Shown here: piece by piece, positions 43,989 through 51,632 of the stretch
How the letters are laid out: every line of letters begins with the position of its first letter
Position numbering within the stretch: the first letter of the stretch is position 1
NCBI RefSeq assembly: GCF_001704155.1
Contig: NZ_CP016294.1
Location: 2,849,501-2,913,500, forward strand
Length of the DNA stretch: 64,000 nucleotides
From: Stenotrophomonas rhizophila
GTDB taxonomy: Bacteria; Pseudomonadota; Gammaproteobacteria; Xanthomonadales; Xanthomonadaceae
Reading direction: 5' to 3'
Made by a program: the position numbers and the translations under genes
The notes under the pieces: model-generated
Database searches by the model: none
Seen by the model: the letters and a program-made list of their open reading frames with translations, nothing else
What the model was told of the DNA's origin: nothing

Positions 43989-44471
43989 ATGCGAGTTCCT
44001 TCCGATATCCCACCGCCCCTCCCACCGCGCATTGAATCGCCCACCCCGCTCGCCGAGGCGGTCTGCGCCGATGCGCCGGGCTGGCAGGAAGCGGCCGACG
44101 CGTTGGATGCGATGACGCCTTCGGCCGCCGACGACCACGACAGCGCGCACGACCATGAGCATGAAGAAGGCGGCAGGCGACAGGACCCGCAGTGGTTTGA
44201 TCCGGAAGAGGAAGAGACCACCCCGCCGTTGGACCACGAGGTGGCACGCCGGCCGGAACTGAGCAATGGTTTCTGGGTGCTGCCCGATCCGCGCACGCTC
44301 CTGCCGCGCGTGCATGCACAGAGCCGCAGCCCATTGGTCGCCGAACCCTCACGCGTCCTGTCGGCGGACCTGCCCGGCCAGCGCCACATGCGGCAAGGCC
44401 TGGATGACAGCGATGACGATGCTCGCCGTGAGAAAGACGCAGGCCAGGATGACGGCCGCGCTACCGACTGA
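43989..44471 (+). CDS. hypothetical Pro/Asp-rich protein, 160 aa
   Basis: A 160-residue acidic protein with a Pro-rich start (SDIPPPLPPRIESPTP), a His/Asp/Glu cluster (DDHDSAHDHEHEEGG) and FDPEEEETTPPLD. It looks disordered and has no hydrophobic segment. The His/Asp cluster could bind metal, but this is speculation. Third-codon G+C is high and consistent with coding. The start has only a weak ribosome site. It could be a small accessory or linker protein of unknown role. Confidence 0.6.
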   Translation: MRVPSDIPPPLPPRIESPTPLAEAVCADAPGWQEAADALDAMTPSAADDHDSAHDHEHEEGGRRQDPQWFDPEEEETTPPLDHEVARRPELSNGFWVLPDPRTLLPRVHAQSRSPLVAEPSRVLSADLPGQRHMRQGLDDSDDDARREKDAGQDDGRATD

Positions 44472-44545
44472 CCGCCGCGACATCCTCACGGCGCGTTGCC
44501 GGCGCCTCGCTAGGCTGCAGCTGTTTCCCAACCGCAGGTGTGGCG

Positions 44546-45316
44546 ATGCGTGGTGTGATGGCGGTGATGTTGCTGGCGCTGGCCGCGCCCGCGTGGGCGC
44601 AGCAGGACGAGGCGGAAACACCAGCGTTCGACCGCCCGGGGTTGGGATTCTCCGCCTCGGTGCTCCCGCGCGGCGGCGCCGCACTGGAACTGGGGCTGCC
44701 CAGCTACGAACGCGACCGCGATGACGACGGCACGCGCACCACGCAATACGGCACCGACCTGCTGCTGCGCGCGGGCCTGGGCACCAACCTGGAACTGCAG
44801 GCGTTCGGGAGCCCCTGGAACCGCCTGCGCGAAGCCCCGCGCAATGCGCCCTCCACCACGACGCGTGGCGCAGGCGACAGCGGCCTGGCGCTGAAGTTCG
44901 CCCTTCCCCTCGATTCAGACACCCATGCTGTCGCACTGCTGGCCAGCACCAGCTTCGATACCGGCTCACGCGACTTCAGCGAAGGCGGCACCCAGTACAA
45001 CCTCGGCGCGAGCTACGAATACACCTTCAACGACCAGTGGAGCGGCGCGCTGTATGCCAATGCCACGCGCGGCGCGGGCGAAGACGAGTTCACCTGGTCG
45101 CCCAGCCTCAGCCTGGCCGTAAGCGACACCGTGAGCACCTACATCGAGGCCGGTTTCACCCGCACCGACGGCGAATCCTCGACCTCGGTGGCCGGTGCAG
45201 GCGTGACGTGGATGGCGGCCCGACGGGTGCAGCTGGACGCGTCGTTCGACCTCGGCTTGGACAGCAACAGCCCGGATCTACAGGCGGGGCTGGGCGTTTC
45301 GTTCTATTTCGAGTGA
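44546..45316 (+). CDS. outer-membrane transporter-like protein (phenol MetA-pathway type)
   Basis: A 256-residue protein with a signal peptide (MRGVMAVMLLALAAPAWAQ) and a beta-barrel. The pattern LGFSASVLPRGGAALELGLPSYERD..., LALKFALPL, LGASYEYTFNDQWSGALYAN and a final ...QAGLGVSFYFE fits the outer-membrane family named after the meta-pathway of phenol degradation (Phenol_MetA_deg). Substrate is unknown. An AGG eight bases upstream favours ATG at 44546 over GTG at 44540. Confidence 0.78.
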   Translation: MRGVMAVMLLALAAPAWAQQDEAETPAFDRPGLGFSASVLPRGGAALELGLPSYERDRDDDGTRTTQYGTDLLLRAGLGTNLELQAFGSPWNRLREAPRNAPSTTTRGAGDSGLALKFALPLDSDTHAVALLASTSFDTGSRDFSEGGTQYNLGASYEYTFNDQWSGALYANATRGAGEDEFTWSPSLSLAVSDTVSTYIEAGFTRTDGESSTSVAGAGVTWMAARRVQLDASFDLGLDSNSPDLQAGLGVSFYFE

Positions 45317-45317
45317 A

Positions 45318-45349
45318 CCAAAAAAGCCTGCGCATTGCTGCGCAGGCTT
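45318..45349 (-). terminator. terminator of the DUF1328 gene
   Basis: Arms AAGCCTGCGCA (45324-45334) and TGCGCAGGCTT (45339-45349) with loop TTGC. On the minus strand the stem is followed by TTTTTT. It may also end the plus-strand gene, but without a T-run there. Confidence 0.8.
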
Positions 45350-45381
45350 CTTCGGCGGTGTTACACGTTACGACCCTGGGG

Positions 45382-45555
45382 TCAGGTCACCTTCTTGGCG
45401 ACCGTCATGCCCAGCAGGAACAGGATGACGGCGATGATGATGCCGGCCCAGAACAGGAACTTGGCCACGCCAATGGCGGCACCGCCAATGCCGGCGAAGC
45501 CGAGTGCGCCGGCGATGAGGCCGATGATGGCGAAGATGATGGCCCACTTGATCAT
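45382..45555 (-). CDS. DUF1328-family small membrane protein, 57 aa
   Basis: The 57-codon frame encodes MIKWAIIFAIIGLIAGALGF followed by an AGIGGAAIGVAKFLFWAG-type stretch and a second hydrophobic segment (IIIAVILFLLGM), ending TVAKKVT. This is the YtjA/DUF1328 family, small membrane proteins often linked to stress responses but of unknown function. Two transmembrane helices fill the protein. The start is ATG at 45555. It is short enough to be missed by length-filtered gene calling. Confidence 0.92.
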   Translation of the reverse strand: MIKWAIIFAIIGLIAGALGFAGIGGAAIGVAKFLFWAGIIIAVILFLLGMTVAKKVT

Positions 45556-45838
45556 GTTGTTCCTTTGCCCGGAATGCGGGTTGACTGACAGGACTCCACG
45601 CTAGCGATTGGCGCGTGCCGCAACAGTGAATGGGGCGCGTGAACGGCGTGAAATCGCTACCTCGCAGGTGAAGACGTCCGCTACGTATTCAGCTGCACTT
45701 GTAGGGATTTTCCGACGAACGGTAGAGGGCTTTTCGGATCGCCCGCGCGCAAGTTGTTGATTTGTAAGCTCGCTCACGCAGCCTCTCATCACCGCACTGA
45801 ATGTGTGACCGTTGCCTCAATTTCACCGGCTGGTCACA

Positions 45839-45970
45839 ATGCTGACGTCCCACTACGTCATCAATGCCATGCGCGCATTCGTCACCAAGCAGCATCCCGC
45901 CCTGCTCAAGGTCTACTTCGTGGCCTGCTACGTCGTGCTGATTGAAGAAGTGATTCGCGCCGTCGGCTGA
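45839..45970 (+). CDS. possible 43-aa small protein
   Basis: The 43-codon frame begins MLTSHYVINAMRAFVTKQHP and continues with ALLKVYFVACYVVLIEEVIRAVG, a hydrophobic C-terminal half that could be membrane-associated. Third-position G+C is high. It is convergent with a response-regulator gene 16 bases away. There is no strong ribosome site. It could be a small membrane protein or chance. Confidence 0.35.
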   Translation: MLTSHYVINAMRAFVTKQHPALLKVYFVACYVVLIEEVIRAVG

Positions 45971-45986
45971 TTTCGCCGCGCCGTCA

Positions 45987-46382
45987 TCACTGGCCCAGTG
46001 TGGGGCGATGGGCAGGCGCGTTGCCGCCACGCTTGCTTCCCTGCAGTTTTTCCAGCGCCTGCTGCAAGGCTGACATCCGGAACGGCTTCTGCAACCCGAA
46101 CCGATGTTGGAACGCCAGCGGAAGGCTGGATCTGTCATAGCCGGTCAGGAACACGTACGGAATGCCGCGCGACTCCAGCGCCTCGGCGATCGGGAACGAC
46201 TGCTTCCCGCCCAGATTGATGTCCAGCAGCGCCAGGTCAAAGGGCGTCTGCTCCACGATCCGCAGCGCCGCATCGACGGTGCCCACCGGGCCCACCACTT
46301 CGTAGCCCAGCGTCTCCAGCCCGTCCTCGACAAGCATCGCGATGAGCGATTCGTCTTCGACTACCAGGACGCGCGGGCTCAC
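45987..46382 (-). CDS. single-domain response regulator
   Basis: A 131-residue receiver with VVEDESLIA, the phospho-acceptor Asp in ALLDINLGG (about 54), FLTGYDR and LQKPFRM. There is no output domain; a short basic tail follows. The start is GTG overlapping the TGA of the HWE-type kinase gene (GTGA), so it is the kinase partner. Such receiver and HWE-kinase pairs often modulate the general stress response in other bacteria. Confidence 0.92.
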   Translation of the reverse strand: MSPRVLVVEDESLIAMLVEDGLETLGYEVVGPVGTVDAALRIVEQTPFDLALLDINLGGKQSFPIAEALESRGIPYVFLTGYDRSSLPLAFQHRFGLQKPFRMSALQQALEKLQGSKRGGNAPAHRPTLGQ

Positions 46383-47386
46383 AGGTGCACCTGGACCGCG
46401 TCATCGCCGTGCGGTATCGATACCCGATAACGCAGGCCTTCGGGCTCGAACGTGAGCTCCGCATCGCCGCCCAGATCATGCTTGAGGCCGCGCTCGAGCA
46501 ACCGCGAGCCGAACCCGCGCTGCGCCGGCGGCTGCACCGGGGGGCCATCGCGCTCCTGCCACTCCAGTTCGATAACGTCCTCCCCATCGACCTGACGCTG
46601 CCCCCACTCCACCCGCACACGGCCATCGGGCCCGGACAGCGCACCGTGCTTGACCGCGTTGGTGCCCAGCTCATGCAGCGCCATGGCCAGCGCCAGGGCA
46701 CGGCGGGGATCGAGCCGAACGGGTGCGCCCTGGATATCGAAGCGCTGCCCACCTTCGCCGTGCAGGTCGGCCGTGGCCTGGACCAGATCGTGGATATCGG
46801 CGCTGTGCCAGTTTTCCCGGGTCAGCACATCGTGCGCTCCGGCCAAGGCCAGCAAGCGCTCTTCGATCTTCTCGCCCGCGTCGATGATGTTCTGCGCGTT
46901 GCGGAAGGTCTGGCGGGTGATTGACTGCACCATGGCCAGCGAGTTCTTCACCCGGTGGTTGAGCTCGTTGATAAGCAGTTGCAGGTGCTGCTCGTGGCGC
47001 TTGCGCTCGGTCACATCGCGGGTACTGCCGGCAATGGCCTCCACTTCGCCATCGGGACCAATCACCGGGGTAAAGATGTAGTCATAGATGCGCACGCCCT
47101 CGGTGGCGTGCGGAAACGGCACATCACCGCGGATGGGCTGCTTGGTGGCGATCACCCGATCGATTTCCGCATCGTGCATCGCCGCATGCCAGGGCTCGTA
47201 GCCGATCTCCAGGCAGGTCTTGCCCATCGCCTCATCCCAGGTCATGCCCCACATGTTCAGCAGCGCCTTGTTGGCGTAGATGAAGCGGTGCTCCAGGTCA
47301 AAGACGTAGGACAGATCCGGGGTTGCCTGCAGAAGGGCTTCGTAGATCCGCCATTTGGCGCTGTTGTCTTGCTGTTCCTGCAGCAC
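46379..47386 (-). CDS. PAS-HWE/HisKA_2 sensor histidine kinase
   Basis: A 335-residue soluble kinase. A PAS domain (about 15-130) begins EALLQATPDLSYVFDLEHRFIYANKALLNMWG. The HisKA_2 segment is LINELNHRVKNSLAMVQSI with phospho-His near 143. HATPase motifs are MALHELGTNAVKHGAL and GFGSRLLE. It lacks membrane segments, so it senses an intracellular signal through PAS. The start at 47386 is just upstream of conservation (MLQEQQDN). It shares a four-base overlap with the downstream receiver gene. Confidence 0.92.
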   Translation of the reverse strand: MLQEQQDNSAKWRIYEALLQATPDLSYVFDLEHRFIYANKALLNMWGMTWDEAMGKTCLEIGYEPWHAAMHDAEIDRVIATKQPIRGDVPFPHATEGVRIYDYIFTPVIGPDGEVEAIAGSTRDVTERKRHEQHLQLLINELNHRVKNSLAMVQSITRQTFRNAQNIIDAGEKIEERLLALAGAHDVLTRENWHSADIHDLVQATADLHGEGGQRFDIQGAPVRLDPRRALALAMALHELGTNAVKHGALSGPDGRVRVEWGQRQVDGEDVIELEWQERDGPPVQPPAQRGFGSRLLERGLKHDLGGDAELTFEPEGLRYRVSIPHGDDAVQVHL

Positions 47387-47482
47387 GGGAGAAAGCCCTG
47401 TTCATTTAGGGGAAGCATAGGGGCGGCGGCGTGAAAGTGGGATCACGTTAGCGCTTTGTGAGCGAAGGCGGCAGACGCGCCC

Positions 47483-47551
47483 GGAAGAGCGGACTGTCAG
47501 TCCCTGGTAGAGCGGACTGTTAGTCCCGGTAGAGCGGACTAACAGTCCGCT
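47483..47551. repeat. SMAG-type REP cluster (three units)
   Basis: Three copies of GAGCGGACT(G/A)... lie in a row at about 47486, 47508 and 47530, each with a G(G/T)AG-like head. The last two form a 14-bp inverted repeat (47511-47524 / 47538-47551). The right end covers the last codons and stop of the leftward GNAT gene. Confidence 0.85.
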
Positions 47552-48003
47552 AGCCCCTCAGCAAGCACACATTCCATCGGCTGATACACAAGCCCCAGAT
47601 ACTCCCCCACCTCCCCCGCGACCCGGAACCCAAACCGCTCATAAGCCGGCACCGAGCTCAACGACGCCCGCACCGTAACAACCCCGCCCCGCGCGCACTC
47701 CAGCAGCGCCGCCATCAGCGCCCGCCCAACCCCCTGCCCCTGCCACCCTGGCGCCACGAACAGCGTCGCCACGTGCTGGCCGCCCATCAGCTCGGCCACC
47801 CCGACAACCCGCCCGGCGGTCTCGAAGACGAACATGTCGTTGTCATCGGACATGCGGTCGGCAAACCCGTTGATCGACACAATGCCGGTAAAGGTCTCAA
47901 TCCCCAGCGGCGACAGCGACGGCGCCACCGCCTCCATGAAGGACGCCATGCACACCGCGCTGGCCTGCTCCAGATCTGTGGCTCTTAGTCGCCGCACTGC
48001 CAT
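47539..48003 (-). CDS. GNAT-family acetyltransferase
   Basis: A 154-residue N-acetyltransferase. The acetyl-CoA-binding motif is LFVAPGWQGQGVGRALMAALLECA (about 83-106), followed by AYERFGFRVAGEVGEYLG. Its substrate is unknown. GGAGGG lies eight bases before the ATG at 48003; an ATG at 48018 is possible. The last three codons and the TAG stop lie inside the REP cluster 47483-47551, so the C-terminus (L-A-D-C) is set by the repeat. Confidence 0.9.
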   Translation of the reverse strand: MAVRRLRATDLEQASAVCMASFMEAVAPSLSPLGIETFTGIVSINGFADRMSDDNDMFVFETAGRVVGVAELMGGQHVATLFVAPGWQGQGVGRALMAALLECARGGVVTVRASLSSVPAYERFGFRVAGEVGEYLGLVYQPMECVLAEGLADC

Positions 48004-48320
48004 TGGGGTACCCTCCATGAAAATCGGTTTGAAACTGACATCTGGATGGTAGCTGGCGCGACGCAGCCAGTGCAGCGCGCCCACACAGAATGCACCCGGC
48101 GCACAAACCAAGCGCGTCCTGCGACACGGTTTGATCAAGGAAAGGGTCCCTACCGCACAGTTCGTCGCCCCAACCATTGACGGCCCGTCTCATCACACGC
48201 AGCATCCGTCCGTCGCCGCACATCCGGCGGCCGGAATTGGCGTTCCGAAGCCAAAGGCGCACCAGCGCCCATCGGCATTCCGCAGGGCGGTGGATCTCAC
48301 TTCTCCTGAGGAATTCCGCA
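48004..48320. other. divergent spacer between GNAT and orphan gene
   Basis: The 317 bases contain no credible gene. They should hold promoters for the leftward GNAT gene and the rightward 157-codon gene, but I can point to none with confidence. Confidence 0.6.
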
Positions 48321-48794
48321 ATGTCCAATGACTCCCTCGCAGCCCCGACCCGCGTCACCGTCCACCTCGCTCACTACTTCGGCGATATCTCCGACTCGCT
48401 GGAATGGAACAGTTCGGCATGGGTCGAACTCGAGAAGCGCCTGGCTGCCACCACGCGACCGCTCGATTCGCTGACCATCGGCGAGATCATGCAGGCCCTC
48501 TCTGAGACCCGCTGCGGAAGCTCCCCGGATGCGGGCAACTTCGTCAAACGCATGATCGGCCAGCACGACCCTTCTCGACACGACCTGTTTCGCGTCATAC
48601 GCAAGCTGTTTCGTATCTATGATCTGAGGATCGTCGAACTGCTTGAGCTGATCGATGTGCTGGAACGCTGCCCTGGCACGGTGGAAGACATGCCCATAAA
48701 GAACCTCCTCGCGCTGATCGCCATCGTGGACATCGACGAAGAACCCCCTGCTCAACTAGAAGAAGACAGCCGTCCGCCTTCAACCACGCACTGA
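48321..48794 (+). CDS. orphan protein, 157 aa
   Basis: I do not recognise a family. The 157-residue soluble protein is helical in its second half (FRVIRKLFRIYDLRIVELLELIDVLERCP, PIKNLLALIAIVDIDEEPP) and ends in an acidic, Ser/Thr-rich tail. A GAGGA ribosome site stands ten bases before the ATG and a strong hairpin terminator follows. Codon use is less G+C-biased than in core genes, as in the adjacent HEPN module, which suggests an accessory gene. Confidence 0.75.
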   Translation: MSNDSLAAPTRVTVHLAHYFGDISDSLEWNSSAWVELEKRLAATTRPLDSLTIGEIMQALSETRCGSSPDAGNFVKRMIGQHDPSRHDLFRVIRKLFRIYDLRIVELLELIDVLERCPGTVEDMPIKNLLALIAIVDIDEEPPAQLEEDSRPPSTTH

Positions 48795-49097
48795 AGCCAA
48801 CGCACACCAACGAAAAAGGCCCGAAACGGGCCTTTTCGTTACCACCGTGCAATGACGCAGCAATCTCCTTAGCAGGCCCTCCATGTCACCACGGAAGGGG
48901 GTTCGGAGCATCCCCAGCCATGCTGGGAAATCATTGCAAAAGCTACTTGTCGTTTAGCAGCCAGGCCCTCAGCGGATGTAGCCTGAAACATCGACCATGC
49001 ATTCACCGCCAGCTCTTTGCCTTCTACAACCATGTGAAGTTACTACGCCCGCGCGAACACGCTTCACCCCACTCAACACGCCTCGACTTCTACCCCG
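48795..49097. other. spacer between orphan gene and HEPN gene
   Basis: Apart from the terminator at its left end, I see no gene or recognisable site here. The base composition is noticeably less G+C-rich than in the core regions. Confidence 0.6.
48809..48842. terminator. terminator after the orphan gene
   Basis: AACGAAAAAGGCCCG (48809-48823) pairs with CGGGCCTTTTCGTT (48827-48840) with one bulged A and loop AAA. It works on the plus strand and in reverse. Confidence 0.88.
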
Positions 49098-49589
49098 TCA
49101 CGGATGGCGCTCCTGAGGCAACTGATCGCGCATTTCATCGGGTCGCAATGTGGGCTCGCTCCGCCTGGATATTTCGTTGGAGATTTTCAGCGCCGCATCG
49201 ATGATGCAGCGGACGCGACGAATCTGCTCTTCAAGTTCTGGAAGACTCACATGCTCATTGAGTCTGTAGTCCGCCTGGACTCGAGCGGCCCTCGCCACTT
49301 CCAACGACTGCACCATCCGCTTCTTCAGCGGAACGAGGCTACTAAGATCGACACCAAGACGATCCGTACGCCACTCCTTAAGACGCTCGACCATCTCTGT
49401 GTGGGAAAGTCGTCCAACCCTTGCCGCGACGCAGCGCCTGGACGCTGGAAGCCTGTCGACAATAGGGTGAAGAGCATGGAAGGCCGCGTAGTACGATCTG
49501 CTCGATGCAGCGCGAAGCGTAACTTCGTCGGAATGGTCGCATGCATGCCGCTTCCCAAAATCACGGAGGTGCTCAGGAGTGATTGGCAC
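49098..49589 (-). CDS. HEPN-domain protein
   Basis: A 163-residue, helical protein. RAASSRSYYAAFHALHPIV (about 26-45), a GRLSHTEMVERL segment and R..ADYRLNEHV near 110 follow the HEPN family layout (RxYYAxFHA, an (S/T)H element, RxxADY). HEPN proteins are often RNases or RNase-like subunits in toxin-antitoxin and defence pairs; I do not see an unambiguous Rx4-6H RNase motif near the C-terminus, although R-S-Y-Y-A-A-F-H has that spacing in the first conserved helix. The start is GTG with GGGAGG six bases upstream. It overlaps the upstream gene by 17 bases. Confidence 0.75.
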   Translation of the reverse strand: MPITPEHLRDFGKRHACDHSDEVTLRAASSRSYYAAFHALHPIVDRLPASRRCVAARVGRLSHTEMVERLKEWRTDRLGVDLSSLVPLKKRMVQSLEVARAARVQADYRLNEHVSLPELEEQIRRVRCIIDAALKISNEISRRSEPTLRPDEMRDQLPQERHP

Positions 49590-50463
49590 GGGGCGCCTCC
49601 CTCAACGTGGGGATGAAGGCAATGGTTGCAGTGCCGGAGTTGATGATTGGGAAATCACGATCCACGAGGACCCCACAGAACTCCCACTCTGCCTCCCAGC
49701 AGATATCGGGTGTGGCGACGATCAGCAGCTGGAAGTGCATTGCGGTCGCGCGATCATCGTGGGGAATGAAGGACGACTTCACCGCGACGACCTTCAGCCT
49801 CTTCTGGCGGAGGAACCGGATGGCACAGCCAATCGGCTCCGACCACGCGTCGACACTCAAGCCTTGGTCTGCAAGCACCTGCTCCGCATCCTCCGCCGAG
49901 AACGTATATACGCTGGAAGGCAATGGCTCCGGCAAGTCCTCCGTGGCAAGCATTTTTTCGCGGACCATCTCAGGAGCGGAGGCAATGCCGAAATCGCCGT
50001 CGAAAGCATGTCCGCCCGGATTTCCACCTAAAGCGGCTACGCGCTGTCGAAGTTGGAAGGCATCATGCAGCAGGCCGACATATCCAAGCAGGCTGATCAC
50101 CGCGCCCATGGCAGCGAAGTTGCCATCCAAGCCAGGCCGAAACGCGATGAATTTCTCCTTTACCTTCCCAACCTGTCCTGTGACACAGAGCATCGCCAGC
50201 CAACGAACCCGGATATTTAGATTTCCCGGCTGAAGGCGAAGTGCGCAGGCGAACATTTCGTCCGCAGCATCAAAGGCATTCTTGATGGCCGATGCGTACG
50301 CACGCAGCTCCCAAGCCCCAGCTGCATCTATCGACGCAAGCTCGTCCGCGCGCCTTTGAACTCTGCGTACCGTAACCAGGTCATTGGCACCCAACTTGAG
50401 TGCCTCAAACGCCTCGCCTAATGTGTTGTTGAATATGGTGTCGGGAGTGGCGCTGTTAGACAT
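49573..50463 (-). CDS. unknown protein, 296 aa, partner of the HEPN gene
   Basis: I do not recognise a family. The N-terminal half (about 10-130) is helical and TPR-like (GAWELRAYASAIKNAFDAADEMFACALRLQPGNLNIRVRWLAML). The C-terminal half (about 165-285) is more mixed, with beta-like stretches such as LKVVAVKSSFIP and FQLLIVATPDI. Its last 17 bases overlap the HEPN gene start. The order and overlap suggest one operon and a joint function, perhaps as regulator or antitoxin. G+C in its first 250 bases and upstream spacer is about 52% by counting rows, well below the surrounding core. Confidence 0.75.
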   Translation of the reverse strand: MSNSATPDTIFNNTLGEAFEALKLGANDLVTVRRVQRRADELASIDAAGAWELRAYASAIKNAFDAADEMFACALRLQPGNLNIRVRWLAMLCVTGQVGKVKEKFIAFRPGLDGNFAAMGAVISLLGYVGLLHDAFQLRQRVAALGGNPGGHAFDGDFGIASAPEMVREKMLATEDLPEPLPSSVYTFSAEDAEQVLADQGLSVDAWSEPIGCAIRFLRQKRLKVVAVKSSFIPHDDRATAMHFQLLIVATPDICWEAEWEFCGVLVDRDFPIINSGTATIAFIPTLREAPRANHS

Positions 50464-50825
50464 GAAAGCGCGTCTGGAAATCAGGGGGGCGCAACCGTAC
50501 CACCGCGCAATAGTCAGAAAGGTGCGCCCTGTCCCAGTGTTTTACTTGGAACTAGTGCACCGTGCACGGAAACTTCAAACCTTGATCGCGTTATCAAAAC
50601 CAAGCGCGAAGAACGTGCCCAAACTGACATCTCCAGCAGCTCAGCCGGCATATTTCAGACGAGTTAGTAGATAGGGCCTACCCTGCCCACCTCACGCCAG
50701 CGACCAACTTGTCGGAATCCAACCTTTCCTAAGACCCAACCGCTTGCTAGTTCTGGTCGTTGACACCGCCAAAACAAAAAAGGGCCCGCACCAGAAGTGC
50801 GAACCCTTGATCGTGTCACCAACAA
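50464..50825. other. low-G+C spacer upstream of the HEPN module
   Basis: About 360 bases of about 52% G+C, with no credible gene. It should contain the promoter of the leftward HEPN operon and, at 50771-50808, the tRNA-Pro terminator. Confidence 0.65.
50771..50808 (-). terminator. terminator of tRNA-Pro
   Basis: On the minus strand AAGGGTTCGCAC pairs with GTGCGGGCCCTT (two G-U pairs) and is followed by TTTTTTGTTTT. It lies 18 bases after the tRNA. Confidence 0.85.
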
Positions 50826-50902
50826 TGGTCGGGACGGCCGGATTTGAACCGACGACCCTCTGCCCCCCAGGCAGATGCGCTACCAGGCTGCGCTACGCCC
50901 CG
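50826..50902 (-). tRNA. tRNA-Pro (anticodon GGG)
   Basis: A 77-nt minus-strand cloverleaf. The acceptor stem is CGGGGCG / CGTCCCG, the D arm GCGC...GCGC, and the anticodon arm TCTGC-CTGGGGG-GCAGA with anticodon GGG. The T arm is GTCGG-TTCGAAT-CCGGC, and CCA is encoded. The low-G+C HEPN region begins on its 3' side, a common place for mobile DNA to insert. Confidence 0.96.
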
Positions 50903-50969
50903 ATGTTGCTGGTGTTGTCCCCGCCTCTCAGCGGGCCGACGAGTATAACCGGTTTGATCGAAAAATGGT

Positions 50970-51326
50970 TCAGCGACGCAGCAGCTGGAGTACTTCTTCC
51001 AGCTCCATCCGCGTCTGCTTGATGATCTGGTTGCTCAGCGCCGATTCGTCGCGCGCGCCGGCACCTTCCAGGCGCAGGCGGGCACCGCCGATGGTGTAGC
51101 CCTGTTCGTAGAGCAGGCCGCGGATCTGGCGCACCATCAGCACGTCGTGGCGCTGGTAGTAGCGGCGGTTGCCACGGCGCTTGGCCGGTTCCAGGCTGGG
51201 AAATTCGGTTTCCCAGTAGCGCAGCACGTGCGGCTTTACATCGCACAGCTCGCTGACTTCACCAATGGTGAAGTAGCGCTTGGCCGGTATCGGCGGAAGT
51301 TCGCGGTTACTGCCCGGATCCAGCAT
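50970..51326 (-). CDS. MerR-family transcriptional regulator
   Basis: A 118-residue regulator. The N-terminal winged helix (about 17-85) has [29 protein letters not shown] and [23 protein letters not shown] short helical dimerisation tail follows, with no metal- or ligand-binding C-terminal domain and no Cys pair of the CueR/ZntR type. It overlaps the end of ihfA by 20 bases, an arrangement I know from other gamma-proteobacteria, and is the last gene of the translation cluster. Confidence 0.93.
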   Translation of the reverse strand: MLDPGSNRELPPIPAKRYFTIGEVSELCDVKPHVLRYWETEFPSLEPAKRRGNRRYYQRHDVLMVRQIRGLLYEQGYTIGGARLRLEGAGARDESALSNQIIKQTRMELEEVLQLLRR

Positions 51327-51606
51327 ATGCCTCTACCCTTTCCTTGAGCTTCTGGCCCGGACGGAAGGTGACCACCGTACGGGCGGAAATCGGAATTTCC
51401 TCGCCGGTCTTCGGGTTGCGGCCCGGGCGCTGGTTCTTGCGCCGCAGGTCGAAGTTGCCGAAGCCGGAAAGCTTCACCTGACGTCCCTGTTCCAACGCTT
51501 CACGCAGTACATCGAAGAACGCGTCGACAAATTCCTTGGCTTCGCGCTTGTTCAGACCCACTTCGTCGAACAGCTTTTCGGCCATCTCAGCCTTGGTCAA
51601 TGCCAT
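51307..51606 (-). CDS. ihfA: integration host factor, alpha subunit
   Basis: A 99-residue HU/IHF-family DNA-bending protein. [26 protein letters not shown] leads into [23 protein letters not shown], and the DNA-binding arm is [22 protein letters not shown] with the intercalating Pro near 64. With IhfB it bends specific sites in recombination, replication and transcription. The location after pheT matches the pheST-ihfA order of enterobacteria. Confidence 0.97.
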   Translation of the reverse strand: MALTKAEMAEKLFDEVGLNKREAKEFVDAFFDVLREALEQGRQVKLSGFGNFDLRRKNQRPGRNPKTGEEIPISARTVVTFRPGQKLKERVEAYAGSGQ

Positions 51607-51632
51607 TGCCTGCTACCCCCCATGCTGCCCGC

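Noticed and set aside
44540..44545. GTG start for the outer-membrane transporter-like gene.
   Set aside because: The ATG six bases downstream has the better-placed AGG and gives a standard signal peptide; the difference is two residues.
50942..50970. Promoter for tRNA-Pro with TATACT at 50942-50947 on the minus strand.
   Set aside because: The -10 box looks good, but no acceptable -35 hexamer is found 16-18 bases upstream, so it is not listed as a promoter.
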